A stretch of DNA of 64,000 bases, from the NCBI GenBank assembly GCA_002733495.1, contig NVVV01000002.1, forward strand, positions 60,861-124,860, in the 5' to 3' direction. Below are positions 43,854 through 53,852 of this stretch, one piece after another. How positions within the stretch are numbered: the first letter of the stretch is position 1; each line of letters opens with the position of its first letter. The stretch is from Robiginitomaculum sp. (GTDB taxonomy: Bacteria > Pseudomonadota > Alphaproteobacteria > Caulobacterales > Maricaulaceae). The translations under genes were made by a program, and so were the position numbers. The notes below the pieces were generated by a model that saw only the letters and a program-made list of their open reading frames with translations, searched no databases and was not told where the DNA came from.

Positions 43854-44612
43854 TTAAGGCGTCATGCGTTTGGCGCGGCTCTGGCTGAGGCGATAGCTTT
43901 CGCCATTCATTTCCAGGATATTGACGTGGTGGGTCAGCCGGTCCAGCAGCGCGCCGGTGAGGCGTTCAGTGCCGAAGGTATCGGTCCATTCCTCGAACGG
44001 CAGATTGCTGGTGATGAGGGTTGACCCCTGCTCGTAGCGTTGCGAGATCAGCTCGAACAGCAGTTCTGCACCGGTTTTGCTCAGCGGCACAAAGCCCAGT
44101 TCGTCGATAATGAGCAGTTTGACCTTGGCAAGTTGCCGTTGGCGTCGCTGCAGACGTTTCTCTTCACGCGCCTCCATGAGTTCGTTGACCAGTGCGGAAG
44201 CCGTTACAAAGGCCACCGGCAGGCCCTTTTGGCAAGCCGCCAGTCCCAGCCCGAGGGCCACATGGGTTTTTCCAGTACCGCTGGGACCAAGCGCGATGAC
44301 GTTTTCTTTGCGTTCGATCCAGTCGCAGCGTGCCAACTCCAGCACCATCATCTTGTTCAGGGACGGGATGGCCTTGAAGTCGAAACTATCCAAACTCTTC
44401 ACGGCAGGGAACTTGGCGGATTTTATCCGGCGTTCCACCATTCTGCGCTCTCGGTCGATCAGTTCCAGCTCAGTCAGGCGGGCCAAATAACGCACATGGT
44501 CCAGCCCCTCGGCGGCACAGATGCGGGCCTGTTTGTCATGCTCACGCAGAAAGGTCGGCAAGCGCAGAGTTTTGAGGTGATGGGCCAGCAACAGTTCAGG
44601 GGCTTTGTTCAT
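43854..44612 (-). CDS. istB: IS21 helper ATPase IstB
   Basis: A 252-residue AAA+ ATPase that helps IstA choose the target. Walker A is LGPSGTGKTH (about 107-116) and Walker B is LLIIDELGF, with LITSNLPFEEW as sensor region. Its ATG overlaps the istA stop by 4 bp. Confidence 0.95.
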   Translation of the reverse strand: MNKAPELLLAHHLKTLRLPTFLREHDKQARICAAEGLDHVRYLARLTELELIDRERRMVERRIKSAKFPAVKSLDSFDFKAIPSLNKMMVLELARCDWIERKENVIALGPSGTGKTHVALGLGLAACQKGLPVAFVTASALVNELMEAREEKRLQRRQRQLAKVKLLIIDELGFVPLSKTGAELLFELISQRYEQGSTLITSNLPFEEWTDTFGTERLTGALLDRLTHHVNILEMNGESYRLSQSRAKRMTP

Positions 44613-46117
44613 GATGCACCTCCCTCAGATAGAAGGCTCATGTAGGCAGAAGCCGATGTCGTGGCGACATTGGTGCGGGGCAGAAATGGGTAAACGTCCA
44701 GATCCAGCCGTGGTGGCCGCCGTTCTACCCTGCACAGAACCAGATGCTTGATGGCATCAAAGCTGATCGCCTTTTTGTGCAGAGCGTCTTTTATTGCGGC
44801 GTGTAAATCTTCCATGGCAAAACGCTCCAACAGGCGCAGTACTTGCACGTACTCTCGCTTCCCCGTCTTTCCCTGCCTTGCCTCCAGAAGCCGCTGGATG
44901 GTTCCAAACGCTTTCGGCAGCTCCCAACCCTGCAAGGGTGCCGCCTGATCAAAAGACATGATTTTGCGCTCGATCAGCGGCAGGTAATGCAACGGATTAA
45001 ACACCATGTCATCCGTCTCGTAAGAGCGTGGGTGATCGGCAATGACCTCGGCCGCACAGCCAATAACAACACGGGCAACAAAGCCTTTGATCCAGACCTC
45101 GCGGTGGCCATAGGCTACCGGCACAGAATAATCATTGCCGCGATAGCGCACCAGCGATGTGGACGTGACCTGTCCGCTGTGCAAATCGCAGGCCTCAAAG
45201 GGCGCGGTTGGCAAGGATTGCATGGCTGCCAAATCCGCTTCCAGCCGCTCGCAAATGCTGGCCTTATGGCCCCGCAGGATGTCATCCTGCCGTGTCAGGC
45301 ATCGCTTTTCCAGATAATCATTGAATGCATCCCAATCCGCGAAGCGCGGCATCGGTACCATGAAGTTCCGGCGCGCATAGCCAACCAGCCCCTCTACCTT
45401 GCCTTTATCGTTCCCTTTGCCGGGGCGGCCATACCGATCATTGATCACATAATGCGACAGCATGGCACTGAACCGTTGCGTGCGTTTGCGAACCTCGTCT
45501 GGCATGATTTTGGCGACAAGACACCGGTCATTGTCGTAAAGGACCGACTGTGGAACAGCGCCGAAGAACGTAAAGGCATGAACATGGCCGTCAAGCCACG
45601 CTTCGGTATTGGCTCTCGGATAGGCTCGGACATAGCAGGCATCACTGTGCGGCAAATCATAGGCAAAAAAATAGGCCTTCTGCTCAACCCCACCAATCAC
45701 AACCAGAGTCTCGCCAAAGTCGGCTTGCCCATGGCCCGCCGGATGGCTGAGGGGCACAAACATCTCCTTGCCGCCACGCTTCTCGCTCCGAACGTAATCC
45801 TTCACAATGGTGTAGCCGCCAGTGAAATCGCACTCATTTCGTAAACGGTCAAATATCCGCTTGGCCGTATGGCGTTGCTTGCGCGGGTGCCCTTTGTCCT
45901 CTGCCAGCCAGATATCAATCTGATCCGTAAACGCGTCCAGCTTGGGCCGCTTGATAGGAGCGGTTCGCTGATACCCGGGCGGTTCCGAATACGCCAACAT
46001 CTTCGCCACACTATCTCGGCTGATCCCGAAGTCTCTCGCAATCGATCTTCCGCTCTGCCCGTCATGAAAATGAGCTCGGCGCACACGTAAATAAACTTCC
46101 ACAGTATAAATCCCCAA
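44609..46117 (-). CDS. istA: IS21 transposase IstA
   Basis: A 502-residue DDE transposase. The N-terminal helix-turn-helix is GQSGRSIARDFGISRDSVAKMLAY. The catalytic core begins HGQADFGETLVVIGG, continues with VLYDNDR, and the Glu lies in DKGKVEGLVGYARRNFMVP. The C-terminal domain includes YRGNDYSVPVAYGHREV. Full length, apparently functional. Confidence 0.95.
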   Translation of the reverse strand: MGIYTVEVYLRVRRAHFHDGQSGRSIARDFGISRDSVAKMLAYSEPPGYQRTAPIKRPKLDAFTDQIDIWLAEDKGHPRKQRHTAKRIFDRLRNECDFTGGYTIVKDYVRSEKRGGKEMFVPLSHPAGHGQADFGETLVVIGGVEQKAYFFAYDLPHSDACYVRAYPRANTEAWLDGHVHAFTFFGAVPQSVLYDNDRCLVAKIMPDEVRKRTQRFSAMLSHYVINDRYGRPGKGNDKGKVEGLVGYARRNFMVPMPRFADWDAFNDYLEKRCLTRQDDILRGHKASICERLEADLAAMQSLPTAPFEACDLHSGQVTSTSLVRYRGNDYSVPVAYGHREVWIKGFVARVVIGCAAEVIADHPRSYETDDMVFNPLHYLPLIERKIMSFDQAAPLQGWELPKAFGTIQRLLEARQGKTGKREYVQVLRLLERFAMEDLHAAIKDALHKKAISFDAIKHLVLCRVERRPPRLDLDVYPFLPRTNVATTSASAYMSLLSEGGAS

Positions 46118-46218
46118 ACCCTCCCATAAATGAAAGGGCCAAAGTGGCCGGTTTTTACACCGCCCGCGACCGCATTATGCCGCCGCTACTGTGGCCTAGT
46201 ATTGCTCCGCCGTTGACA

Positions 46219-47324
46219 CCATCATCGTCCGCAAGCTCTTTGCGCTTTATGCTGAACTCAAGAATGTACGCACTGTTCAAAAAGAAACCATGCAATTAGG
46301 CCTTATGACCAAGCAGCGTATGGACAAGCACGGCTTGATCAAAGGTGACAAACCCTTCAGCCGGGGCCACCTTTATGTGATCCTGAACAACCCGCTTTAT
46401 ATCGGCAAGATCGTGCACAAGCAAAATATCTATAAGGGCCTGCATGAAGGCATAGTGGATCAGGAGCTATGGGATGACGTGCAGGCTATTCTTGAAGCTA
46501 ATGCCATAAAGCGAAAAACAAAAAAGAACATCAAATCACCCAGCCTGCTGGCAGGGCTGATCCATGATGAAGATGGAAGTCTTCTCTCACCATCCCATGC
46601 CAACAAGGCTGGCAAACGTTACCGTTATTACGTCTCAAAGGATCTTAAGGCAGGAGATGCCAAAATGGGTTGGCGCATACCCGCACCTGTCATCGAGGAT
46701 CTGGTGTGCAGGACTTTGGTCAAGACGTTCAGTGACCAGCAGGCTTTGTTAAAACTCATCGGGCCGATGGATATTGATGCATCCGCTCTGCCGGCATTGT
46801 TTGCTCGCGGTTGCGAGTTTGCAAACACCATTCAAACAACTAAAGCCAAAACGGTAGTGCAGCTTTACCATGATCTCATTCATTCGATCAGCATTAGCAA
46901 GACCAACCTCGGGATCACGCTGCACGCTGGCTTTGTTGGAAAACAATTGGCGATCTCGTTCAGTCAGGATCAAACCCTCATGCTAGATGTTCCCATCCAG
47001 ATTAAACGCCGGAATCATGAATTAAAGATGGTGGTTGGTGAGGGCCAAGCCCAAACTAACATGGACCTAAAACTCATTAGGCTAATAGCGCAGGCCTATG
47101 ATCTAAAGACTGCATTGGCTGAAAACCCTAAAATGTCGATCGATGAATATGCCACCAAAGAGAAAATCGATCATGGTGATGCCCGCAGGTTAGTGCCTTT
47201 AGGGTATCTTGCTCCTGATATCGCCCAGGCAATTATCGAAGGTCGCCAGCCTGTTGAGCTCAATGTCACGCAGCTCAGGCGATCAAACCAGCTGCCCATA
47301 CTCTGGGCCGAACAGCGTAGTTAG
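46219..47324 (+). pseudogene. C-terminal part of a large serine recombinase
   Basis: The frame is open from the IS21 border onward (TIIVRKLFALYAELKNVRTVQKE), before the track's ATG at 46290. FSRGHLYVILNNPLYIGKIVHK is the Recombinase domain, and SLLAGLIHDEDGSLLSPSHAN...RYRYYVS the following DNA-binding part. The catalytic N-terminal resolvase domain is gone, deleted on the IS21 side, so it should be inactive. It probably once moved the island into or out of the neighbouring tRNA region. Confidence 0.88.
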
Positions 47325-47388
47325 CTCGGGTTTAGCCAGAATCACTAGATCTACTGAGCATCACCCATAATTTAAAGAGGCGACGGAA

Positions 47389-47457
47389 ATGCCCGAAAGA
47401 GACGAATGGGAAAATGTGCCGATAATCGGCTACATATCGCGTCTCCACGTCTCATGA
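47389..47457 (+). other. Possible 22-residue ORF
   Basis: ATG 47389 follows AGAGG and encodes MPERDEWENVPIIGYISRLH... before TGA. It lies between the recombinase remnant and the tRNA gene. It is too short to judge; the rest of 47325-47540 shows nothing recognisable. Confidence 0.2.
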
Positions 47458-47538
47458 GCGAGCGGATAATGACGCTAACCCACGGAAACTACGCCACTAA
47501 ATAGAGAAACGCCAGTGTGCCCTAAAACTGGCAGACTG

Positions 47539-47616
<78 letters not shown>

Positions 47617-47694
47617 ATTTGTTTCCAACGATCAACACGCTGGAAATGGAGGCGGAAACTAGTGCGAATGCACTTCTGTTTCAAGCCTCAAAAT

Positions 47695-48165
47695 TCAGTC
47701 ATTTTCACCCATGTTTTCTTCATCGGCCATTTTGGCATCTTCATCTTCGTCATCGGATAATATATCACTATCATCCTCGACGCCTTCTTCGGTGTAGCCT
47801 TTTGGCAAAGTCGAGCCGCCGCCACTGTCACTATCTGCTGTTGCTTCTTCGTCATCACCACCAGAGGACATCAGGGGCGCGGCATCGTCCAAGCTTAGTT
47901 CTTTCTGATCGCCCTCGTCGGAACTCAGGCTATCTTCATCTGATTCTGTTTCTACGTTTTCATCCGCATCTTCGTCACCATCTTTATCTTTGGCTTCTTC
48001 TGGTTTTGGGGTTGGTGCAGCTTTGCGTGCAGGTCGTTTCGGTACACTATCTGGATCATAACTAAATCCACATTTTGGACAAACCACAGGGCGTTTTTTG
48101 AGATCAAAAAACTTTGCCCCACAATCAGAGCAAACGCGCTTTTCACCTAAATCTGGATTGGCCAT
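47695..48165 (-). CDS. TIGR02300/FYDLN-type acidic zinc-ribbon protein
   Basis: 156 residues from ATG 48165. The N-terminal zinc ribbon CSDCGAKFFDLKKRPVVCPKCG carries two CxxC pairs and the FYDLN-like FFDLKKRP block that defines this alphaproteobacterial family. The remainder is a long Asp/Glu/Ser-rich tail, probably disordered. Function is unknown. It commonly sits beside aroA in this class, as here, divergently. Confidence 0.9.
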   Translation of the reverse strand: MANPDLGEKRVCSDCGAKFFDLKKRPVVCPKCGFSYDPDSVPKRPARKAAPTPKPEEAKDKDGDEDADENVETESDEDSLSSDEGDQKELSLDDAAPLMSSGGDDEEATADSDSGGGSTLPKGYTEEGVEDDSDILSDDEDEDAKMADEENMGEND

Positions 48166-48290
48166 TTTTCTCACCTTATGCGAAAAATTATTCAAAGGGT
48201 TTCGTCAGGTCGCTTGCCATGTTCAAACCGGGCTGTCAAAACCATTTTTGCAAATTTTTGCCAGCCGCTGCATTTGTACCATCTTGAACT

Positions 48291-50330
48291 TTGAACTGGA
48301 CCGTAGTTATGGGCCTCGCCCCAAAGCCACAAACTGGCAAATTAACCCCAAATACCATGACCTCCCGCCCGGCCTTTCGCCTGTCTGGAACCATCATTGC
48401 ACCAGGAGATAAATCTGTGTCGCACCGTGCCCTTATTTTGGGTGCACTGGCCGAAGGCACAACATGTGTAACAGGCTTGCTCGAAAGTGATGATGTCTTG
48501 GCCACCGCCGCAACCATGCAGGCATTGGGAGCGGATGTTGTCCAATCCAGCAACGGCACTTGGGAAATCAAAGGTCGGGGTGCCAAGGGATTACAAAGCC
48601 CAAATGCACCGCTTGATTTTGGCAATGCCGGAACCGGAGTACGGTTATGCATGGGCCTAGTGGCCGGGCAGGATATCACAGCAACTTTTGTGGGTGATGA
48701 CAGTCTTTCCCGCCGGCCAATGGGCCGGGTATTGGGACCATTATCCCAAATGGGAGCTCAATCCACCAGTGACGAGAATTGCCTGCCGGTAATCATGCGT
48801 GGCACAAACAACCCGAACCCGGCCCAATACACGCTGGATATAGCCTCCGCGCAGGTTAAATCCGCTCTGTTGCTGGCTGGTCTACGCGCCAATGGGCAAA
48901 CCATTGTCGAAGAGCCGGGTCCCAGTCGGGATCACACTGAAAATATGTTGCGTTCATTTGGTGCCAAAATTGAAACCGTATCACTTTCCAGTGGAGCCAA
49001 GCGCATTTGTCTTAACGGGCCAGTTCAACTTACCGCGCAAAACATCAAAGTACCAGGTGATCCTTCTTCTGCTGCATTTGCCATTGTTGCCGCACTGGTT
49101 GTGCCTGACAGCGATATCACTATTAAAAATGTAATGATCAATCCGACCCGAGATGGATTGATCCGAACGTTAAGCGAAGCCGGATATAATATCAGCCTGC
49201 ACAACCAGCGAGATCAGGGCGGCGAACCGGTCGCAGATGTGTCTGTTGTTTATGGCGCAAAAACCCCTTTGCATCCGCCAGCTGCACGCGCCGTAACCAT
49301 GATCGATGAATACCCCATTTTGATGGTACTCGCCGCCTTCGCCGCAGGTACCAGCCGATTCGACGGCATCGGCGAATTGCGGGTAAAAGAAAGCGATCGC
49401 ATCCAGAAAATGCAAGCGCTGTTGAGCTGCTATGGCGTCCCCACTCAAAGCGGCAAGGATTGGATTGAAATAGAAGGAAGCGGTGCTATTTTTGGTTCCA
49501 TACACGAGTTGCAATCAACTGAACCGTTTAGTGTGTCCGGAGACCATCGAATTGCCATGTCGGCAATGGTTCTCGCTATGGGTGGGTTTTCACCCCTGAC
49601 CATTCAGGGTGCCGAGACAATTGGCACTTCCTATCCAGATTTTGTCGCGGATATGAATCAGTTGGGAGCCAATATATTGACCCACAAGACGCCGATTAGA
49701 TTAGTGATCGCGGTAGATGGACCGTTGGCCTCTGGCAAAGGAACCTTGGCCCGAAAACTGGCTGATCACTTTGACCTGCCCCACATGGATACTGGATTAT
49801 TATATCGTGCCACGGCACGCGCCGCACTGGAACAAGGCACCGAATTGGATAATGAGACTGAAATTGCCCAACTGGCCAGCCAGCTGGATTTTCCAATTTC
49901 AGCAGTTGAGACCCTTCGCACCAACGAAATAGGTGCGGCGGCTTCAAAAGTGGCAGCCCTACCCAAAGTCCGTAAAGCCCTGCTTGAACTGCAACAGAAT
50001 TTTGCTGCAAACCCGGATGGAGCAGTGCTGGATGGCCGCGATATTGGTACAATAGTATGTCCCAATGCGGATATTAAGTTGTGGATTACCGCGTCAGAAC
50101 AAGTGCGAGCCGAACGTCGGAAGCAAGAGTTTGCCAAAAATGGACAAGCCATCACAACCGATATGATGTTGGCTCAATTGCGCGAACGCGATGCCCGGGA
50201 TGGGAAACGCAAAAACTCGCCAATGTACAAGGCTGAAGATGCCCTCTTGATTGATACCAGTAAGTTGAGTATAGACGCGGCGCTCCTAGTCGCCCTTGAA
50301 ACGGTTGAACGGAAACTGGCTGAACGCTGA
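48291..50330 (+). CDS. aroA-cmk: Fused EPSP synthase and cytidylate kinase
   Basis: One 679-residue frame encodes two enzymes. Residues about 25-460 are EPSP synthase of shikimate biosynthesis: APGDKSVSHRALILGAL, LDFGNAGTGVRLCMGLV, DEYPIL, RVKESDRIQ. Gly occupies the position that is Ala in glyphosate-tolerant class II enzymes. Residues about 469-679 are cytidylate kinase: AVDGPLASGKGTLARKLA (P-loop), DTGLLYRATA, VLDGRDIGTIV. In relatives these are separate adjacent genes. The true start may be ATG 48309 or 48357. The order aroA-cmk-rpsA-ihfB is conserved. Confidence 0.9.
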   Translation: MNWTVVMGLAPKPQTGKLTPNTMTSRPAFRLSGTIIAPGDKSVSHRALILGALAEGTTCVTGLLESDDVLATAATMQALGADVVQSSNGTWEIKGRGAKGLQSPNAPLDFGNAGTGVRLCMGLVAGQDITATFVGDDSLSRRPMGRVLGPLSQMGAQSTSDENCLPVIMRGTNNPNPAQYTLDIASAQVKSALLLAGLRANGQTIVEEPGPSRDHTENMLRSFGAKIETVSLSSGAKRICLNGPVQLTAQNIKVPGDPSSAAFAIVAALVVPDSDITIKNVMINPTRDGLIRTLSEAGYNISLHNQRDQGGEPVADVSVVYGAKTPLHPPAARAVTMIDEYPILMVLAAFAAGTSRFDGIGELRVKESDRIQKMQALLSCYGVPTQSGKDWIEIEGSGAIFGSIHELQSTEPFSVSGDHRIAMSAMVLAMGGFSPLTIQGAETIGTSYPDFVADMNQLGANILTHKTPIRLVIAVDGPLASGKGTLARKLADHFDLPHMDTGLLYRATARAALEQGTELDNETEIAQLASQLDFPISAVETLRTNEIGAAASKVAALPKVRKALLELQQNFAANPDGAVLDGRDIGTIVCPNADIKLWITASEQVRAERRKQEFAKNGQAITTDMMLAQLRERDARDGKRKNSPMYKAEDALLIDTSKLSIDAALLVALETVERKLAER

Positions 50331-50473
50331 CCATTTGATGGTGCGCGAAATTCAAACAGCTGGATCCAAAGACTTTGGAACGAAAATCATTCAACTCCAC
50401 ATTGCCGAGACGCGATGAGACCGCCGGATTCAACCGGTTGGCCTATATTTTTTTATGAAAGAACTCACAACCA

Positions 50474-52189
50474 ATGTCTGAAACAGTTTCACCTGAAAAC
50501 TTGAACCCAAGCATCGACGATTTTGCCGCAATGCTTGAAGCTAGCTTTGCTGGTCATGAAGTCCTGGAAGGCCGGGTCGTCAGCGGTCTGGTTACCGCCA
50601 TTGAAAATGAATTTGTCATCGTTGACGTAGGCCTGAAAACCGAAGGACGCATCCCAATGCGTGAGTTTTCAAGCGATGAAAATGCAACGGCAATTGAAGT
50701 CGGTGGGAAAGTGGATGTTTATATCGACCGGGTAGAAAATGCCTTGGGTGATGCCGTTTTGTCTCGCGACAAAGCGCGTCGTGAGGAAGCTTGGGACCGG
50801 ATTGAAAAATCCTATGCCAAAGAAGAACCGGTTGATGGCGCGATTGTTGGTCGAGTCAAAGGCGGGTTTACCGTTGATCTTGGGGGCGCGAATGCGTTTC
50901 TGCCAGGCAGTCAGGTCGATATTCGCCCGGTTCGTGATCTTGGCCCGCTCATGGGTTTGTCGCAGCCATTTGCTGTATTGAAAATGGATCGCCCACGCGG
51001 AAACATCGTTGTTTCCAGACGGGCGATTATGGAAGAATCCCGTGCGGAACAACGCGCCGAGCTGATCAATCAATTGCACGAAGGTGAAGTGCGCGAAGGT
51101 GTTGTTAAAAACATCACCGACTATGGCGCATTTGTCGATCTGGGCGGTATTGATGGCTTGTTGCATGTCACAGACATGAGCTGGCGTCGGGTCAATCACC
51201 CGAGCCAAATCCTCAATGTTGGCGATACGGTTAAAGTTCAAGTTGTCAAAATCAACCCGGAAAGCCAACGCATTTCACTGGGTATGAAACAATTGGAAGC
51301 TGATCCATGGGACGGCGTAGAAGCTAAATACCCACTGAAAGAAAGATTCACGGGTCGGATTACAAATATTACCGAATACGGCGCATTCGTGGAACTGGAA
51401 GCCGGCATTGAAGGCCTAGTTCACGTCAGTGAAATGAGCTGGACCAAGAAAAATGTTCACCCGGGCAAAATTGTTTCTACCTCTCAAGAAGTGGAAGTTG
51501 TCGTTCTTGAGGTTGATGCCGAAAAACGCAGAATTTCACTGGGGATCAAGCAATGTGCTGATAATCCTTGGAATTCATTCGCAAAAGACAACCCAATTGG
51601 CTCCACCGTCACCGGTGAAGTTCGCAATATCACTGAATTTGGTTTGTTTGTTGGCTTGGACGGAATGATCGACGGCATGGTTCACCTTTCTGATCTGGAT
51701 TGGGATCGATCCGGCGACGAAGCTCTAGCCACCTATAAAAAAGGCGACACTGTTTCGGCTAAGGTTCTGGATATTGATACCGAGAAAGAGCGTGTTTCCC
51801 TCGGCATCAAGCAATTGGAAAAAGATCCGACTGATGACAGCAGCTTCAAGCGCGGTGCTGCCGTGACCTGTATCGTCAGTGAAATTACATCTGGTGGCAT
51901 CGAAGTGACCTTAGGTGACGACAACAAGGTAAAAGCCTTTATCCGCAAATCAGACCTGTCCCGGGATCGTTCGGAACAACGTCCAGAGCGTTATGCTGTT
52001 GGTGACCGTCTGGATGCCAAGATTACCAATGTCGACAAGGCTTCACGTCGCCTTTCATTGTCGATCAAAGCATTGGAAATGGCCCAAGAAAAAGAAGCGA
52101 TCGAACAATATGGTTCTTCAGACTCTGGCGCATCATTGGGCGATATCCTTGGCGAAGCACTGAAAGGTGCCTCCGATAGCGACGACTAA
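50474..52189 (+). CDS. rpsA: 30S ribosomal protein S1
   Basis: A 571-residue S1 protein with six OB-fold repeats; the later ones read [48 protein letters not shown] and [24 protein letters not shown]. It binds mRNA on the 30S subunit. No good ribosome binding site precedes the ATG, in line with the known autogenous control of rpsA translation. A terminator follows. Confidence 0.97.
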   Translation: MSETVSPENLNPSIDDFAAMLEASFAGHEVLEGRVVSGLVTAIENEFVIVDVGLKTEGRIPMREFSSDENATAIEVGGKVDVYIDRVENALGDAVLSRDKARREEAWDRIEKSYAKEEPVDGAIVGRVKGGFTVDLGGANAFLPGSQVDIRPVRDLGPLMGLSQPFAVLKMDRPRGNIVVSRRAIMEESRAEQRAELINQLHEGEVREGVVKNITDYGAFVDLGGIDGLLHVTDMSWRRVNHPSQILNVGDTVKVQVVKINPESQRISLGMKQLEADPWDGVEAKYPLKERFTGRITNITEYGAFVELEAGIEGLVHVSEMSWTKKNVHPGKIVSTSQEVEVVVLEVDAEKRRISLGIKQCADNPWNSFAKDNPIGSTVTGEVRNITEFGLFVGLDGMIDGMVHLSDLDWDRSGDEALATYKKGDTVSAKVLDIDTEKERVSLGIKQLEKDPTDDSSFKRGAAVTCIVSEITSGGIEVTLGDDNKVKAFIRKSDLSRDRSEQRPERYAVGDRLDAKITNVDKASRRLSLSIKALEMAQEKEAIEQYGSSDSGASLGDILGEALKGASDSDD

Positions 52190-52209
52190 CGTCCTTCACA
52201 TATTCTTGG

Positions 52210-52238
52210 AAAAGGGTCGGCAATGCCGACCCTTTTTT
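52210..52238 (+). terminator. Rho-independent terminator after rpsA
   Basis: A strong stem (AAAGGGTCGGCA / TGCCGACCCTTT) with almost no loop is followed by a T run, 20 bp after the rpsA stop. Confidence 0.92.
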
Positions 52239-52344
52239 ATGTGCCAACAAACTTACTTTACACAAAAGCTTATTGACGAGCACAAGGCCAAGGTGTCAGC
52301 TTCACAACCAGAAATTAAACCACGCTGACAGGAACCGTTTCCCC

Positions 52345-52635
52345 ATGATCAAGTCCGAACTTATTGAACAGTTGACCGACGAAAACCCGCATTTGTATCA
52401 GCGAGATATCGAACGAATTGTAGCAACAATCTTTGATGAGATCACCGAGTCTCTGGAACAAGGTGGCCGTGTGGAATTGCGTGGTTTTGGTGCATTTTCA
52501 GTTCGTCATCGCGGACCGAGAATCGGGCGAAACCCACGTTCCGGCGAGTCGGTTAAAGTTGCGGCTAAATCTGTCCCGTTTTTCAAAGCCGGCAAAGAAT
52601 TGCGCGAACGCGTTGATGCCTCCCGCCAAGCCTGA
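52345..52635 (+). CDS. ihfB: Integration host factor beta subunit
   Basis: A 96-residue HU/IHF-family protein starting at ATG 52345 (AGGAAC upstream; the longer track ORF lacks homology). [27 protein letters not shown] is the DNA-bending beta arm with its Arg/Pro tip. It bends DNA with IhfA. It lies after rpsA as in many Proteobacteria. Confidence 0.95.
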   Translation: MIKSELIEQLTDENPHLYQRDIERIVATIFDEITESLEQGGRVELRGFGAFSVRHRGPRIGRNPRSGESVKVAAKSVPFFKAGKELRERVDASRQA

Positions 52636-52717
52636 AGCAATCCAAAATTAAAATACCGGTGATTTGTTGCACCGTATAATTGCCTTGAAACCAAGGTAAA
52701 ACAGAGCGGAGAAACTC

Positions 52718-53134
52718 ATGCTCAAAGAATTCAAAGAATTTGCCATGCGCGGCAATGTGATGGATATGGCCATCGGTATCGTCATCGGGGCAGCCTTCAG
52801 CCCGATTATCAAGTCACTGGTCAGTGATGTGATCATGCCACCGATTGGCTTGTTGATGGGCGGAATTGATTTCAGCAATTTGCTGATCTCACTGGATGGC
52901 AATCATTACGACACATTGGCTGCGGCCAAAGAAGCCGGGGCCGCCACCATAAATTATGGCTCCTTCATCAACACCGTGGTGAACTTCATTATTGTGGCCT
53001 TCGCCATCTTCATACTGATCAAAGCCATGAATACTGCCAAGAAAAAAGAGGAAGAGGCCCCGGCGAAACCAACGCCACCACCCGCCCAGGAAGTATTGCT
53101 TGGTGAAATCCGCGACCTTCTAAAAAAGAAATAA
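52718..53134 (+). CDS. mscL: Large-conductance mechanosensitive channel
   Basis: A 138-residue MscL: N-terminal amphipathic helix and first membrane helix [37 protein letters not shown], periplasmic loop, second helix [27 protein letters not shown], and charged C-terminal helix with a Pro linker. It releases solutes under hypo-osmotic stress. GCGGAG lies before the start and a terminator follows. Confidence 0.97.
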   Translation: MLKEFKEFAMRGNVMDMAIGIVIGAAFSPIIKSLVSDVIMPPIGLLMGGIDFSNLLISLDGNHYDTLAAAKEAGAATINYGSFINTVVNFIIVAFAIFILIKAMNTAKKKEEEAPAKPTPPPAQEVLLGEIRDLLKKK

Positions 53135-53158
53135 ACCCAATCGGGTTTGACAAATGTA

Positions 53159-53189
53159 GGGGCACCGGTCATTGGCTGGTGCCCTTTTT
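53159..53189 (+). terminator. Rho-independent terminator after mscL
   Basis: GGGCACC (53160-53166) pairs with GGTGCCC (53178-53184) and is followed by TTTTT, ending 15 bp before the trpF start. Confidence 0.88.
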
Positions 53190-53203
53190 ATTGGAAGAAC
53201 AAT

Positions 53204-53848
53204 ATGGCCATTGCGATCAAAATTTGCGGGATCACAGAACTAACTGGTTTGGCTGCGGCATTGGATGCTGGAATTGATCGAATTGGCCTAATGTTTGCGC
53301 CAAACAGCCCCAGATTGATCAATCTGAACGTAGCTAACGAACTGGCCGAAACCGCACGCGGCAAAGCGACCATCATCGCCGTGTTATCAAATCCCGGCGA
53401 CAAACTCGTTGCTCGTATTACCCAAGACTTGCGCCCGGATTTTCTGCAATTACACGGCAAAGAAACACCGGACCGGGTTCGCAGTTTATGGAAACAGCAT
53501 CATATCCCGATCATTAAGGCATTTGCAGTATCCCAAACCAGAGACATTGCCGACGCACAAAGATATGCGCGAACTGCGGCAGAGTTTCTGTTTGATGCAA
53601 AACCGGCCAGCGATGAAAATCGAACTGGCGGGTTTGGTCAGGCATTTGACTGGTCATTGCTGCAAGATGCCAACCCAGCCCGGCCGTGGATGTTAGCCGG
53701 CGGGCTAAATCCCGAAAATGTCGGGGCTGCAATTGATATCTGCTCACCAACAATGGTCGATGTCTCCTCTGGTGTAGAAAGCGCACCTGGCGTAAAAGAC
53801 CCGGCGCTGGTGGCTCAATTTTGTACCGCAGTGCGAACAAAAAGATAA
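53204..53848 (+). CDS. trpF: Phosphoribosylanthranilate isomerase
   Basis: A 214-residue TIM barrel of tryptophan synthesis: IKICGITE (catalytic Cys), LQLHGKE, and late [18 protein letters not shown] 53204 follows GGAAGAAC; the track ORF starts earlier inside the terminator. It heads trpF-trpB-trpA, separated by only 4 bp from trpB. Confidence 0.95.
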   Translation: MAIAIKICGITELTGLAAALDAGIDRIGLMFAPNSPRLINLNVANELAETARGKATIIAVLSNPGDKLVARITQDLRPDFLQLHGKETPDRVRSLWKQHHIPIIKAFAVSQTRDIADAQRYARTAAEFLFDAKPASDENRTGGFGQAFDWSLLQDANPARPWMLAGGLNPENVGAAIDICSPTMVDVSSGVESAPGVKDPALVAQFCTAVRTKR

Positions 53849-53852
53849 AATT

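Larger units (their letters stand above)
43665..46218 (-). mobile_element. Complete IS21-family insertion sequence (2554 bp)
   Basis: Terminal inverted repeats TGTCAACGGCGGAGCAA match exactly at 43665-43681 and 46202-46218, and inner AAAAACCGGCCA-type repeats are present at both ends as usual for IS21. It contains intact istA and istB in the standard overlapping order. No target-site duplication is seen: the left flank is the IS6 mini-element, the right flank a recombinase gene body, so flanking DNA was deleted after insertion. Confidence 0.92.

Noticed and set aside
44843-45844. 333-residue plus-strand ORF
   Set aside because: It lies antisense to istA, which is complete and within an IS21 element with matching ends.
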